A stretch of DNA of 64,000 nucleotides from Pseudoalteromonas shioyasakiensis (GCF_019134595.1 NZ_CP077771.1:186001-250000), one strand, 5' to 3'; positions 37,166 through 46,562 are shown, counted from the stretch's first letter. Made by a program: numbers and translations. The notes: generated from the letters alone by a model not told the origin.

Positions 37166-38140
37166 TCACAAGTTATAAGTGTTTGAAGCCTCATTTAGTT
37201 TTTTGATGACTCTGTTGCGTACAGCTTGGGGCTCTATTACCTCAAGCCAATGTGATGCTCTAAACAATTCACTTGTTAATTGCTCAGTGTCCTGCACATT
37301 GAATTTAAGCAGTGATGTTTGAGCATCTAACTTTTTCTGCTCTATTAACTCACCAAATTGTACAAACCCCAGATTCAATGAAGATTGAGACAGCACTTTG
37401 ATAATCAAGTTAATACTGTCCTGACGCTTTCCTTTATTAATCGCAGATCTTAATGAGCTTAACTGCTCTAAATTTGGTTCACGCCGTGTCTTTTGTAATA
37501 CTTTCACATTACGAATACGATAAACCGGCATCTGATAGCACTTGTCATGCAGCGTCCCTACCATAAACTGCGCCATAAGAATTCCGTTGTCTTCTTCAAG
37601 ACCATAGAAGCTAAGTTCAGTAAAAGCTAACCAGTGTGCCTGATCATATAAAACGCGATAAATCTCAGCACTAACTGAACGATTATGTTTTATTGCATGC
37701 TCGATTTGTTCAACAACCTTGCTGTCAAGATTCACCTTAATCGAGCTATTATTTTCTAGGTTTAACCATTCAGGTTTGATGCCATTTAGTCGCTGTAATG
37801 CAATATCAGCTTTAGCATGAATTGTTTGTTTAATATCTACAGGGATATTCTGTGGCAGAAGCTGCTCAAGCAGTAAGTAATGCTGAGCAAGCTCAATACT
37901 TAGTAGCGGTGAGCTTCCCCGCCAATCCTTACTAATAGACCATGCATAAGGTTTTGTTCGTGTATCTTTTTCAAGGCCAAAACAGCCTTGTTCGTATAAA
38001 GATTGAAGATCACGCTGCAACATGCGTGTGGAGAGGTCAATTCCTTGGTTAGATAGCTTAACTTTCAATTTGATAATTGTTATTCTTTGCGGTGTGAAAG
38101 GAATCAAACTTAAAAGCAAATTTTGTCGCCAAGATGACAT
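37166..38140 (-). CDS. WYL-domain transcriptional regulator
   Basis: A 324-residue protein: N-terminal winged helix (SNQGIDLSTRMLQRDLQSLY), central WYL domain with the ligand-binding segment YEVRYDQAHWLAFTELSFYG-like residues, and a C-terminal WCX extension (LTSELFRASHWLEVIEPQAV). Such BrxR/CapW-type regulators repress defence genes until phage infection. The frame extends upstream to a TTG at 38161, but AGGGA before ATG 38140 is preferred. It lies 61 bases before the FtsZ-like gene on the same strand and probably controls it. Confidence 0.82.
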   Translation of the reverse strand: MSSWRQNLLLSLIPFTPQRITIIKLKVKLSNQGIDLSTRMLQRDLQSLYEQGCFGLEKDTRTKPYAWSISKDWRGSSPLLSIELAQHYLLLEQLLPQNIPVDIKQTIHAKADIALQRLNGIKPEWLNLENNSSIKVNLDSKVVEQIEHAIKHNRSVSAEIYRVLYDQAHWLAFTELSFYGLEEDNGILMAQFMVGTLHDKCYQMPVYRIRNVKVLQKTRREPNLEQLSSLRSAINKGKRQDSINLIIKVLSQSSLNLGFVQFGELIEQKKLDAQTSLLKFNVQDTEQLTSELFRASHWLEVIEPQAVRNRVIKKLNEASNTYNL

Positions 38141-38167
38141 TAATTTAATCCCTATATACAATTAATA

Positions 38168-38935
38168 TCATCCGAAATGTTCTTCCCTATGACAATTTGG
38201 GCATAAAGCTATCGTATTTTCAACTGTATCATCTCCTCCATTTGCAAGTTTAATTTTATGATGAACCTCTAAGTAAGGAGTACCATCTTTTCGTCTAATG
38301 AAAGGTGCAGGTTGATTGCAACCTTGACACACACCATTTGCTCTAATTAAAGCTTCAGCTACAACATCAGGGTTTCTTTTAAAAAAAGTCGTAGTGACTG
38401 TTAATTTTTCAGGTTTTTTTGGGGACTTTCTCAACCGCTCTTCTCTAGCTTCTTTACTAGAGTTAAGCGCTTCCTTGACTTGCTCATCAAAGTCATCTAA
38501 ATGCTCTTGCAACTGATTTTTTTTGGGAAGTAAGCTTTTTAGTATTGAAATGACTTCATTATCAAGAGGACGTTGAAAAGAGTAATTTTGCTTGCAGAAG
38601 TGCCTTTGAAAATTACTTCTACGTTTATCACCCGTTGTCTTTGGTAGTAGTTTACTTAACCCCTGTTCATCTAATTGAATTAAATCATCTAAATTTGATA
38701 GATCTCTTAGTTCAACTCTATAACGAAGCTTACCCACTTTAGTATCTTGTATTTTTACTATTTCATACAAACCACAAAGCTCATAAAAACTCTTATTTAA
38801 ATTTTGAATAATGAATACAGAATCACCTACCTTTACTTTTTTTAAAGTTTTTTCGCCAGAAACACCATAGCCTTTTTTAAAATCAAAATTATCTTTATTT
38901 TTTGGACCATGATATGCATAAAAATAGTTTCTCAT
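38168..38935 (-). CDS. HNH endonuclease with N-terminal PUA/EVE-like domain
   Basis: About 255 residues. The N-terminus (RNYFYAYHGPKNKDN, GDSVFIIQNLNKSFYELCGLYEIV) is like the EVE/PUA-type modified-base readers found in restriction enzymes. The C-terminus is an HNH nuclease: zinc pair CQGC, then LEVHHKIKLANGGDDTVENTI and CPNCHREEH. It is therefore likely a DNA-cutting restriction-type enzyme. ATG 38935 follows AAGGAT and is preferred over 38965. Its stop is close to the WYL gene start (27 bases), so HNH, WYL and FtsZ-like may form one unit. Confidence 0.82.
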   Translation of the reverse strand: MRNYFYAYHGPKNKDNFDFKKGYGVSGEKTLKKVKVGDSVFIIQNLNKSFYELCGLYEIVKIQDTKVGKLRYRVELRDLSNLDDLIQLDEQGLSKLLPKTTGDKRRSNFQRHFCKQNYSFQRPLDNEVISILKSLLPKKNQLQEHLDDFDEQVKEALNSSKEAREERLRKSPKKPEKLTVTTTFFKRNPDVVAEALIRANGVCQGCNQPAPFIRRKDGTPYLEVHHKIKLANGGDDTVENTIALCPNCHREEHFG

Positions 38936-39107
38936 GTTCAAGTTATCCTTGTCTAAAAATACCATTATATAAACTTTACTTTATTATCTAAGGTAATTGA
39001 TTTTTTAATTTACAATCATGAAATATTAATATTAAAAACTTTGCTTCTTCTCTAAGCTTAAAAAATATTAAAAGGAAAATATATCCCCCCACCAAGTAGT
39101 TTTATTT

Positions 39108-39560
39108 TTAAAGTTTCATTTCTCGTATAATTTCTTGTAAATCTTCATGCCAATGATTGCTAGCCGCTGTACTTGATTTTACTAAGTGAGTTTTATGCTT
39201 CTCGAGCTGTGATTTAATTGCGGCAATCCACTTTTCATCATTTGGTTTGGCTTCTAATACTTGTTCAAAAGCAAATAACATACTTGAGAAGAACCACAAA
39301 TATTTAGCGTATTCTGGATCATTTTTTGAATTAGCGACATACTCACCACTCGCTAATTCAGGGTGAGCGATACATAATGCTAAATACTGCTGATAAATTC
39401 CATGTGCTTGTGCTGAAGCAGAAGTATTACGCCCTACCTGAACTTGCCAGAAAGCAATAATCAAAGCCCCTATTGCCACAAATAAACTAATAATTGGAAC
39501 CCAATTTTTCCAAGTTTCAATATTTAATAAAACGGCAAAACCTGTTTCAAAACATGTCAT
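39108..39560 (-). CDS. small membrane protein partnered with the RT-nitrilase
   Basis: A 150-residue protein with one N-terminal membrane helix (WVPIISLFVAIGALIIAFW) and a helical cytoplasmic tail. Its ATG overlaps the stop of the reverse transcriptase gene by 4 bases (ATGA), so the two are translationally coupled. Small membrane partners are known beside some defence reverse transcriptases; whether it is the standard partner of DRT type 1 was not checked. Confidence 0.75.
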   Translation of the reverse strand: MTCFETGFAVLLNIETWKNWVPIISLFVAIGALIIAFWQVQVGRNTSASAQAHGIYQQYLALCIAHPELASGEYVANSKNDPEYAKYLWFFSSMLFAFEQVLEAKPNDEKWIAAIKSQLEKHKTHLVKSSTAASNHWHEDLQEIIREMKL

Positions 39561-42500
39561 CTGTTTACTCCTGCTGGTTTAGTTTTAACGGCTCTATATT
39601 TTTTTATTTTTCTTGTGAAAGCTGCTAAATCAATGTCAGCAGTACTAATTGATATTTGTTTGCTTCCATGAGCATGAGAGATTAAACGATCATAACGTTC
39701 TTTATAAGGTGCTTGTATCGTTGATCCTCCAAACTCACCAATATTAGAAATAACTATATGTTGATACATATGATATTGAAGAGCAGCAGCCATATTATCG
39801 AAGGTGTTTACATCTTGGTTATGAGCAACCACTACAAATAAATCTGTAGTATTTCTTAAATCCGCGGCTAGCTTTATATCTGTCGCGTCATAACAAATAG
39901 CCCCACTAATTCTGAAAGGTCCTTCATCATACCCATGTAATTCTAAAATGTGCTGACAAGGCCTATAACCAATGATTCCAAGAGCAAGCTCATCCTGAGT
40001 CATGTTTTCTTTACCTTGATCTCTGATCACCCATTGCCTTCCACTTTCTCTATAATCTGGTATAAACCACCTAGCTACATTAACTAACTTTCCTTCATGA
40101 TTAGTAAATACCAATCCGGCAAAAATAATAGCACCAGTTGTATCAGCAAGTCGTTTAATGAGATCTTGATCATCAATATGTACAGCTACTTCTGCAAAAA
40201 CAATTAAGTCAGCAAACGGTTTAGTTTTTTCACCTTGAGCTTGTGCTTTACTTTCTAAAGTTTTTAACGCTAGTTTACAAACCGAAGATAAGTGCTCACG
40301 GTGCTTAGTCCTATAGACTGGATTATTAAGTTCAGGATCGGAAACACTAAAGTCCGACGACATAGGCAAAAGCTGCTGAACTGTTGCAACCCTTAGGTAG
40401 TTACGTTTGCTGGGTCTTGCAACTCTCGTTGGTAATGCGGGTAAAGAAGAAGAGTTACAAATAAGACTATTTAAATAACTCAACCTTTTTTTTAAGCAAA
40501 ATTCAAATGTTTCTAAGCACTCTATAGAGCGTACATCTAAATCACTCACAAATGTTGATTCGAAGCCTGGCCATTGTAGGCAACGAATTAATAAGTCTGA
40601 AAACCAGTCTGTTACTTTAGAATATTCCCCAGTTAAAGTCTCAGGCGAATGCATCATACCCATGCGCCTTTTGAACCAACTTGTTTTCACTCCTTTATAA
40701 GCGACGATATCACCTTGCTTCCACCGGTTAGTTGTAAAGTCTGCACTACCAATTACAGAGGCCCTTAATATAATACCTATCCAATAAATGACTTTTTTAC
40801 TTTCGCTGTTTTTCTCAATCCATTCTGGAAACTCATATCGAGGATCCTTAAATGATACAGTCCCTTTTCGCTTAGATTCAGCAATCTTAACTGACGGTCT
40901 CCACAACTCAGACCATCTTGTAACCGCATCCAATTTAATTTCTATTTCAGCCGGTGTGGCACCCAGTATCGGTGTATTTCCAAAGCTCTTTTGTTGAGTT
41001 GCTTGTAATAAACTTAATGCTAACTTTATTAACGCATGCTCAAACTCAAACCCATTTGAGTCAGAATGAATAACCTTGGATAAAAGCTGCTTTTTAGCTC
41101 TAGGCTGAGCACTTGATTGAGGGGCTGCCCAATCAAATTTCTTAGTAAGCGCCTGAAGATTTTTTCTTTTTTTAAGCTGTTTCCATATCGCATTCCAAAA
41201 GAGGCCGCCTCTCTTTGCGAAAACGTCCAACGCCTTGGCTTTATTTACATCGTCAAAATCACACATTGACTTAATCAGAGAAGCAGCATAAATATCAAAC
41301 TTTCCTGTCATTTGTGCTGAGATTTCATATAAAGCGCAGTGTTCATACTTAAACTTTGATTGAGCGCCAGCTAAAATAATGTGCAACTCATTTTGGAGAG
41401 TCGAATTTGGCTTTTCTTTGATAACTGGTTTATTAGTAGCTGCAAGTAACATTAATGCTTGTCTTTCAACAAATTTAGAACTTTTATTAGCGCTTGCAAT
41501 AACTGCTAATGCATAGTTAGCAATCAAATCAATCACAGAGTTTGGTTTAATTGAACTTGGGTAGATTGACTTCTGAAATGTCATTATGAAATCAAGTCCA
41601 CATCTAAATATGTCTGCTAGCAAATAATCCATCATTTGCGCTGTAATAGTGTCATTTATTTTTGCGCTATTCGCATAACTACTACGAGAAAAAATAGCCT
41701 CAACTACTGGCTCAAATAAATCAGCTTCTGGGTGAATTTCCATTGCCTTTCTCAACACTAATGCAAGCGAAGGATCTTTCATCCAAGCTGTAATCAACTT
41801 TTTAGCTAACAGTTCTTCTCCACTATCAGCGTTACTTATTCTGCGTTTATTTCTTACAATGCTTTCTAACCTATTTGCTGCAAATCGCTTTAATGTATCT
41901 GGTCGAATATCATGATCGTAATTAGCAATTTGTAACAACGCAGAGTCATTGTGAGAACTTTTTAAAGGAGGTAAATCTATATCTTCAATATCTAAAAAGC
42001 TCTCTAAAAGACCTGTAACTGAATCTAAAACATCACGATCAGCTGGTCCACTGAGCTCTCCTTGAGCCATTTCAATCCGATTCGACATACTGCCACTATC
42101 GTCTAAATCTGAAAAAAGAGTCACCTTTGTTTTATCATTATTCAGTTTAAGATCAGCGCCACCATGCTTTTTCAAAAGATTATTTATATTTCTATTTAAA
42201 GCACGCCTTATAGAGCCTACAGATAGGTTTTTTGCACTTATAACTAAACGTAAATCATCCACATAGCGACAATAATCATGGACAAAAATCGAGCTTTGAG
42301 GGCTTAGTTTCCTACCGATTAATTCACCCACCTTTTCATCAAATTCGATTAAAAATGCATTGGCAAAAAAACCTGCAGATACCAACCCCTGCGGTAAACC
42401 TTGCTCAACATTGCCTAGCTTTAAATCGGCAGCTAGTTTTAAGTCGTGCTTTTTCCACTTCCAATCTGAAATACGGTTAAACGCTTCCCAAAATTTTGTG

Positions 42501-43234
42501 CACTCTGGGTTACCAAATTTTTTAGATATTCTTTTTAATCTAACTATTAATAAATCTCTACAAATTGTGTTGTAGAACTTTGATAAATCCAAATTAACAA
42601 CGTAAACCTCCTCCGAAGAAGAGGCTTGATTTAAAACACTTCTTCCTAACTCCATTGGTCTTTTTAAGAAGTTTTGATAATCAGTAAAAAACTTTCTGTA
42701 TGTATCGCTATTTCCCCAACGAAACCAAGCTTGATCTTTGCTTTTCCAATCACATACCAATCTGTTTCCGTAGCTATACACCTTATTACTTCTTGCTTGT
42801 GCAAAACTCTGATTTTTATCGCTGCAATTACCTTGCTCTGATTCAACCGCATCAGCCAGGCACAACATAGCAGCACTAGCCCATGTTTGATCTCTAATCG
42901 ACATATGAGCCAATGGCCTTATAGGTGGGCTTTCTTCTCGTTTATCAATACTTTTAGGATGCCAACCATCTTGATCAATAACCCATGTTTCACTTTTTGC
43001 AGCAGGTACCATCTCTAAAGGTTTAAGCTTGTTTCTAATAATCTGCCTTTTCCATTCGCTTACATTGTCCTCAATATTTAAGGCAGATACATCTAACTCC
43101 AATGTATCTGCATACCAGTTAAACGCACGAATGTAATTATGTGTTTTTTTCCAAGCTTGAGTGAGCACGACTTCATCAGCAAGATATTCAATCGTTGGTT
43201 TTAAAGTACGGTATTTTGGGTTAATTAGTTTCAT
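39557..43234 (-). CDS. defence-associated reverse transcriptase, RT-nitrilase fusion (DRT type 1)
   Basis: A 1225-residue fusion. The reverse transcriptase core spans about 190-420: motif A VNLDLSKFYNTI (Asp216), LPQGLVSAGFFANAF and the YVDD box at 324-327. The middle is alpha-helical. The last 220 residues are a carbon-nitrogen hydrolase (nitrilase) domain with Glu1015 (VFAEVAV), a candidate Lys1075 (DQGKENM) and Cys1114 (GAICYDATD). RT fused to nitrilase defines UG1/DRT type 1 anti-phage systems. An AGGGAT lies just before ATG. Shared strand with the small membrane protein, HNH and WYL genes; the 140-base gap before HNH suggests a separate unit. Confidence 0.9.
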   Translation of the reverse strand: MKLINPKYRTLKPTIEYLADEVVLTQAWKKTHNYIRAFNWYADTLELDVSALNIEDNVSEWKRQIIRNKLKPLEMVPAAKSETWVIDQDGWHPKSIDKREESPPIRPLAHMSIRDQTWASAAMLCLADAVESEQGNCSDKNQSFAQARSNKVYSYGNRLVCDWKSKDQAWFRWGNSDTYRKFFTDYQNFLKRPMELGRSVLNQASSSEEVYVVNLDLSKFYNTICRDLLIVRLKRISKKFGNPECTKFWEAFNRISDWKWKKHDLKLAADLKLGNVEQGLPQGLVSAGFFANAFLIEFDEKVGELIGRKLSPQSSIFVHDYCRYVDDLRLVISAKNLSVGSIRRALNRNINNLLKKHGGADLKLNNDKTKVTLFSDLDDSGSMSNRIEMAQGELSGPADRDVLDSVTGLLESFLDIEDIDLPPLKSSHNDSALLQIANYDHDIRPDTLKRFAANRLESIVRNKRRISNADSGEELLAKKLITAWMKDPSLALVLRKAMEIHPEADLFEPVVEAIFSRSSYANSAKINDTITAQMMDYLLADIFRCGLDFIMTFQKSIYPSSIKPNSVIDLIANYALAVIASANKSSKFVERQALMLLAATNKPVIKEKPNSTLQNELHIILAGAQSKFKYEHCALYEISAQMTGKFDIYAASLIKSMCDFDDVNKAKALDVFAKRGGLFWNAIWKQLKKRKNLQALTKKFDWAAPQSSAQPRAKKQLLSKVIHSDSNGFEFEHALIKLALSLLQATQQKSFGNTPILGATPAEIEIKLDAVTRWSELWRPSVKIAESKRKGTVSFKDPRYEFPEWIEKNSESKKVIYWIGIILRASVIGSADFTTNRWKQGDIVAYKGVKTSWFKRRMGMMHSPETLTGEYSKVTDWFSDLLIRCLQWPGFESTFVSDLDVRSIECLETFEFCLKKRLSYLNSLICNSSSLPALPTRVARPSKRNYLRVATVQQLLPMSSDFSVSDPELNNPVYRTKHREHLSSVCKLALKTLESKAQAQGEKTKPFADLIVFAEVAVHIDDQDLIKRLADTTGAIIFAGLVFTNHEGKLVNVARWFIPDYRESGRQWVIRDQGKENMTQDELALGIIGYRPCQHILELHGYDEGPFRISGAICYDATDIKLAADLRNTTDLFVVVAHNQDVNTFDNMAAALQYHMYQHIVISNIGEFGGSTIQAPYKERYDRLISHAHGSKQISISTADIDLAAFTRKIKKYRAVKTKPAGVNR

Positions 43235-43621
43235 GGCATCCCTGCATAGTTTTAATTAATATTATTTTAAAAAGTAGAATTATTGAAACTTATTAGTTTA
43301 AGAAAAGAACTGCCTGGCTCAGTTTTTTTGGAATATAAAACTATAACTATTTAAGTGAAAATTGACCTCACGTCTCGCTATTTCACTTATTGGCGAATTT
43401 GTGTCATATCATTCAAACTTACTTTTTTAACCGCAGTCATAGTGAATTTAGAAATGATACCTGTTTCGCTGAGCTTTCTTTTATCCATAACCTAACGTGT
43501 CCCTAAATATTACGCAATTAGCCAACAAGGCTTTGCATACAACTCGTTGATTAAACGTATTTCATACTTTTAGTGATGCTATATAAAATATGATGAATTA
43601 GCAAAAATAAAAGGTAAAACT
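43235..43621. other. noncoding stretch before the RT-nitrilase gene
   Basis: About 390 bases with no supported gene. It carries the promoter of the RT unit by position. ACCTAACGTGTCC at 43491 recalls an attC end, but no matching right end or dyad follows. No structured RNA could be identified by eye, although a noncoding RNA for the RT might lie here. Confidence 0.4.
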
Positions 43622-43650
43622 AAAAGCGAGAGACACTGTCTCTCGCTTTA
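43622..43650 (-). terminator. intrinsic terminator after the viperin unit
   Basis: TAAAGCGAGAGA and TCTCTCGCTTTA form a perfect 12-bp stem with a 5-base loop, 37 bases downstream of the Sel1/SEC-C gene. Confidence 0.85.
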
Positions 43651-43686
43651 ATTTAAGGTAAACCTTTTGAGACATACCTCGATTAT

Positions 43687-44994
43687 TTATTTTCCACAGC
43701 AATTTTTATACTTTGCATTAAAGCCGCACGAACAAAGTTCATTTCGCCCTAATTTAGTAGTTTTAGTAAAAGACCTCTGTGGCCCTCTTTGCACTTTGGC
43801 ACCTTTGATTTCCTCTAGTAAGCCAGAAAATAGATCTCTTATTTTTAAGTACTTTTCATCAAAGTACAAAGCTGCATCTAAGTTACCAGTAGCGATTGCT
43901 TGGAATAAATATTTTTGAGCTAGTTTGTCATCTTTTGGAACTAACTCACCTTTGTAATAGATTTTACCTAATTCAAACATTGATTTATTACAGCCTCGCA
44001 TTGCTGCTGCTTGAAAACTCTCAACAGCTTTATCACCATTAACAACGCAAGCTTTGCCTGAAGAATATAAAACACCTAACTTTTGAAAAAGAAAAACTGT
44101 GTCTTCAGCTTTTTTATGGGTAAGGTATTTATGTGCTTTTTTATAGTCTTCATTCAAATAATGACACCACCCCAAATAAGCGTAAGCAGCGTAAAATCCC
44201 CTTTTTACTAATGCGCTTAGTAATATTGTTATCTCAGTAATTTGAAGGTTATCTACTTTATGATTGAGACATAAAAGAGCATATTTAAATAGAATTTGAT
44301 GGCTTTGCTGAGCAATACTGACTTGTTTATCATCAGAGCTAATAACATCGGTTATCGTTTTTTTTGAGCAAAGTTGAAAAGCACTTTTATAAGACTCCGC
44401 TGCAAAAGCATACATACTCTGTGCTCGCGCAGTGAAAGATTTATCATCAAAGTCTTCACTTTCAAAAACTTCGCCCATTTTTTTGTAAAAATCACCTAAG
44501 CTTAAATACTCTTTATAGTCACAAGACATTAAACAGTTAAACCATAAATCTTTATGTTCTTGGCCCCCCACATTTATTAACTCGTATTTTGGTATACATT
44601 TACCAAGCCCAAAGCTCAAGTAAGCACTCTCCAGCAAGTTTAAAACTTGTGTTCTTGAAACTAACGCGTTACTCACCAATATCTCTTTACTTAACTCCTT
44701 ATTATGTACTCCATCATTTGTTAACTCCCTAACACCATGAAATAGCTCTCTATCAGCTCCGTGAATTGCGTTGATTTCTGCTAGTTCGTTTATTTGCTCC
44801 CATAAGTTTTTACTAGTAAATTCATAACTATGGCGTTGAGCATAAAGTAAACATAAGGTCTCAAGTATCCTGCGAAATTTAAATAAACTAACATCAGGGC
44901 TTACATTCATCAGTAATAGTGCATTTTTGTAATCTGACGCAATGGACTCTTTGAACAATGCTACGAATTGCTCATCATTATTTACAAAGCTCAT
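43687..44994 (-). CDS. DUF4145-like / Sel1-repeat / SEC-C protein, viperin partner
   Basis: A 435-residue protein with three parts: an N-terminal DUF4145-like helical domain (FRRILETLCLLYAQR, LFHGVRELTNDGVHN), middle Sel1/TPR-type repeats (AAYAYLGWCHYLNEDYKKAHKY, KAVESFQAAAMRG, AQKYLFQAIATGN), and a C-terminal SEC-C zinc motif GRNELCSCGFNAKYKNCCGK. Its ATG overlaps the viperin stop by 4 bases. The layout suggests a sensing or scaffold role; it may be the least described part of this viperin locus. Confidence 0.75.
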   Translation of the reverse strand: MSFVNNDEQFVALFKESIASDYKNALLLMNVSPDVSLFKFRRILETLCLLYAQRHSYEFTSKNLWEQINELAEINAIHGADRELFHGVRELTNDGVHNKELSKEILVSNALVSRTQVLNLLESAYLSFGLGKCIPKYELINVGGQEHKDLWFNCLMSCDYKEYLSLGDFYKKMGEVFESEDFDDKSFTARAQSMYAFAAESYKSAFQLCSKKTITDVISSDDKQVSIAQQSHQILFKYALLCLNHKVDNLQITEITILLSALVKRGFYAAYAYLGWCHYLNEDYKKAHKYLTHKKAEDTVFLFQKLGVLYSSGKACVVNGDKAVESFQAAAMRGCNKSMFELGKIYYKGELVPKDDKLAQKYLFQAIATGNLDAALYFDEKYLKIRDLFSGLLEEIKGAKVQRGPQRSFTKTTKLGRNELCSCGFNAKYKNCCGK

Positions 44995-45959
44995 GCTAAT
45001 ACTCCCTGTTTTAAGGCAATGTTATTTTGTTTATTCTTGTGCTGATACTCACTATTACTAATGAGGCTAATTGTATTATCTTTTTTATATCGGCTAGCAA
45101 ACGTCTCCCAGTTTATCTGGCAAACCTCTAATGCTTTCTCTACCCCTACATCTAAAATTAAATCACCATAAATATATCCATTTTGAGTTGAACTATTTTG
45201 ATAAAAACGCCCTTGAGGGTTAATCATCAAATAAGAAGTCGTCATCGCTTCATTATCTTCTGCCACCATGACTTCTTTTAATGAAGCGTGACGGTTTACA
45301 AAAACAGTAAACTGCTCATCAGAAATTAATAAGTTGTCATTTAATACAGGTAGTACTTGGAAAACTTTCCATTTTTCAGGTTTTATTTCTGCTATTAGCT
45401 GCTCGAATGACTCTTGGTAATTAAGGCTATTAACAACGGTGTTTATTTTTATTGTGATGGATGGGTTAACTTTACGAAGCTGTTTAACAGCTTTAATTAA
45501 ATCGTGAGTATCAAAAGAATTATCTTTGCGATCTATTCGACCAATATCTTCACGTGTAGTCATATATTGGCTATCAAAACTTATCCCGATCATTGAAAAC
45601 ATAGCGCCATAATTGTTTATGAAGGAGCTTGTTAGGTAATGGCCATTAGTAATTAAAGACAAATTAAAGCCAAGTGACTTTGCTTTCATAATCAATTGTG
45701 CAAATCGCTTTTTAAGTATTAAAGGCTCCCCACCTGCAAAATTAATACGCACTGTTTTATAAGGGAAAACCGCTTTTACTTGATTGCTATTAACATCAAA
45801 AAAGTAACTGGCTAACTTTTCAAGCATTAACTCTGCGCTATTTTCATTTGCATGTAATTCGTTGGGCCGGTCCCACTTTGCATAGCAAAATTTGCATGAA
45901 TAATTACATACTTCTGTAACGTGATAATTAATTACCAACTCATCAATCGTCTTATTCAT
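44991..45959 (-). CDS. prokaryotic viperin (radical SAM nucleotide dehydratase)
   Basis: A 322-residue radical SAM enzyme. The cluster motif VCNYSCKFCYAKW (Cys18, Cys22, Cys25) and its flanks NYHVTEVCNY match viperins, which convert CTP, UTP or GTP to 3'-deoxy-3',4'-didehydro nucleotides that end viral RNA chains. NFAGGEPLI binds the SAM amino group, and ISFDSQ and KINTVVN follow at the expected places. It has no transmembrane helix, as in other bacterial viperins. It is coupled on both sides: a 37-codon ORF overlaps its start and the Sel1/SEC-C gene overlaps its stop. Confidence 0.88.
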   Translation of the reverse strand: MNKTIDELVINYHVTEVCNYSCKFCYAKWDRPNELHANENSAELMLEKLASYFFDVNSNQVKAVFPYKTVRINFAGGEPLILKKRFAQLIMKAKSLGFNLSLITNGHYLTSSFINNYGAMFSMIGISFDSQYMTTREDIGRIDRKDNSFDTHDLIKAVKQLRKVNPSITIKINTVVNSLNYQESFEQLIAEIKPEKWKVFQVLPVLNDNLLISDEQFTVFVNRHASLKEVMVAEDNEAMTTSYLMINPQGRFYQNSSTQNGYIYGDLILDVGVEKALEVCQINWETFASRYKKDNTISLISNSEYQHKNKQNNIALKQGVLA

Positions 45960-46065
45960 ATGAACCTCCTAATACAAGGTTCAATAACGCTGTTTTCACA
46001 GCCGCATCTGCTGATGAAAGTTCATTGGTTTCACTGAGTAATGAAAAAAGAATTAAATGATACAT
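45952..46065 (-). CDS. 37-residue small ORF coupled to viperin
   Basis: A small frame MYHLILFSLLSETNELSSAD, then AAVKTALLNLVLGGSYE, starts at ATG 46065, 7 bases after AGGAG, and its stop TAA at 45952 overlaps the viperin ATG at 45959 by 8 bases. It also contains a second internal AGGAGG that serves viperin. This may be a real small hydrophobic protein, a leader that couples translation, or a peptide substrate. Nothing similar was recognised. Confidence 0.6.
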   Translation of the reverse strand: MYHLILFSLLSETNELSSADAAVKTALLNLVLGGSYE

Positions 46066-46139
46066 AATGTACTCCTAATATCACCGCGGACTGCGGTGAC
46101 TTCAGGAGGAAGTATCGAACTGTGAAATTCACAAAAAAG
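46066..46139 (-). promoter_or_regulatory. duplicated leader with dyad and hairpin, copy in front of viperin
   Basis: Read on the minus strand: dyad TGTGAATTTCACA (46121-46133), spacer, hairpin TCACCGC/GCGGTGA (46081-46099), then ATTAGGAG and the start at 46065. The same layout and much of the same sequence occurs at 47169-47241 in front of the kinase. Likely a shared operator and a post-transcriptional element. Confidence 0.7.
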
Positions 46140-46562
46140 GGAAATAACAAATTATTTAAACTTAAACCTGCAAAACCATTTCAATCATTAATATGATGAT
46201 TGTTACGCGACCATTTAGCTAGATAAGTTGTTAATACAATACACCCATCGAGCATTGAGAAACGATATCAGCTTTACTTATTGCCGAGTGGGATGACGAT
46301 ACATTTAGTGGATGATTAACTTGAGAGAGGGCGGTCTAACTTCAATCACGGTTAAAGGTCACAAAAAAGTGATAAGTGTTTAATCAAGTCTGGGCTGGTA
46401 AGCTTCACGAGTCATTTACAGCCGTTCAAAAGAACTTAATCGCTGTATAGTTGATTGAGAATACAATTTCTATTCTACTTGTTTGCTGCCGAAAATATGG
46501 CATTGCTGTCTAAAAGGGAAATGACTCATGTGCTCACTTCCCTCTTAATTGATAAACTATTT
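46140..46562. other. intergenic stretch between kinase and viperin unit
   Basis: About 420 bases with no supported gene. It holds the kinase terminator at 46516-46542 and, by position, the promoter of the viperin unit. No other structure was recognised. Confidence 0.45.
46516..46542 (-). terminator. intrinsic terminator after the kinase
   Basis: GGGAAATGA and TCACTTCCC form a 9-bp stem with one mismatch 20 bases downstream of the kinase stop, followed on the minus strand by TTTTA. The kinase and viperin are therefore separate transcripts. Confidence 0.65.

Noticed and set aside
43491..43570. ACCTAACGTGTCC as an extra attC site before the RT gene
   Set aside because: No right-end core or pairing arms at a suitable distance.
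44991..45959. Radical SAM gene as a RiPP maturase with the 37-codon ORF as its precursor peptide
   Set aside because: The CxxxCxxC context (NYHVTEVCNYSCKFCYAKW) and the neighbouring nucleotide kinase fit viperin; the small ORF lacks a typical leader-core pattern. Kept as a minor alternative.
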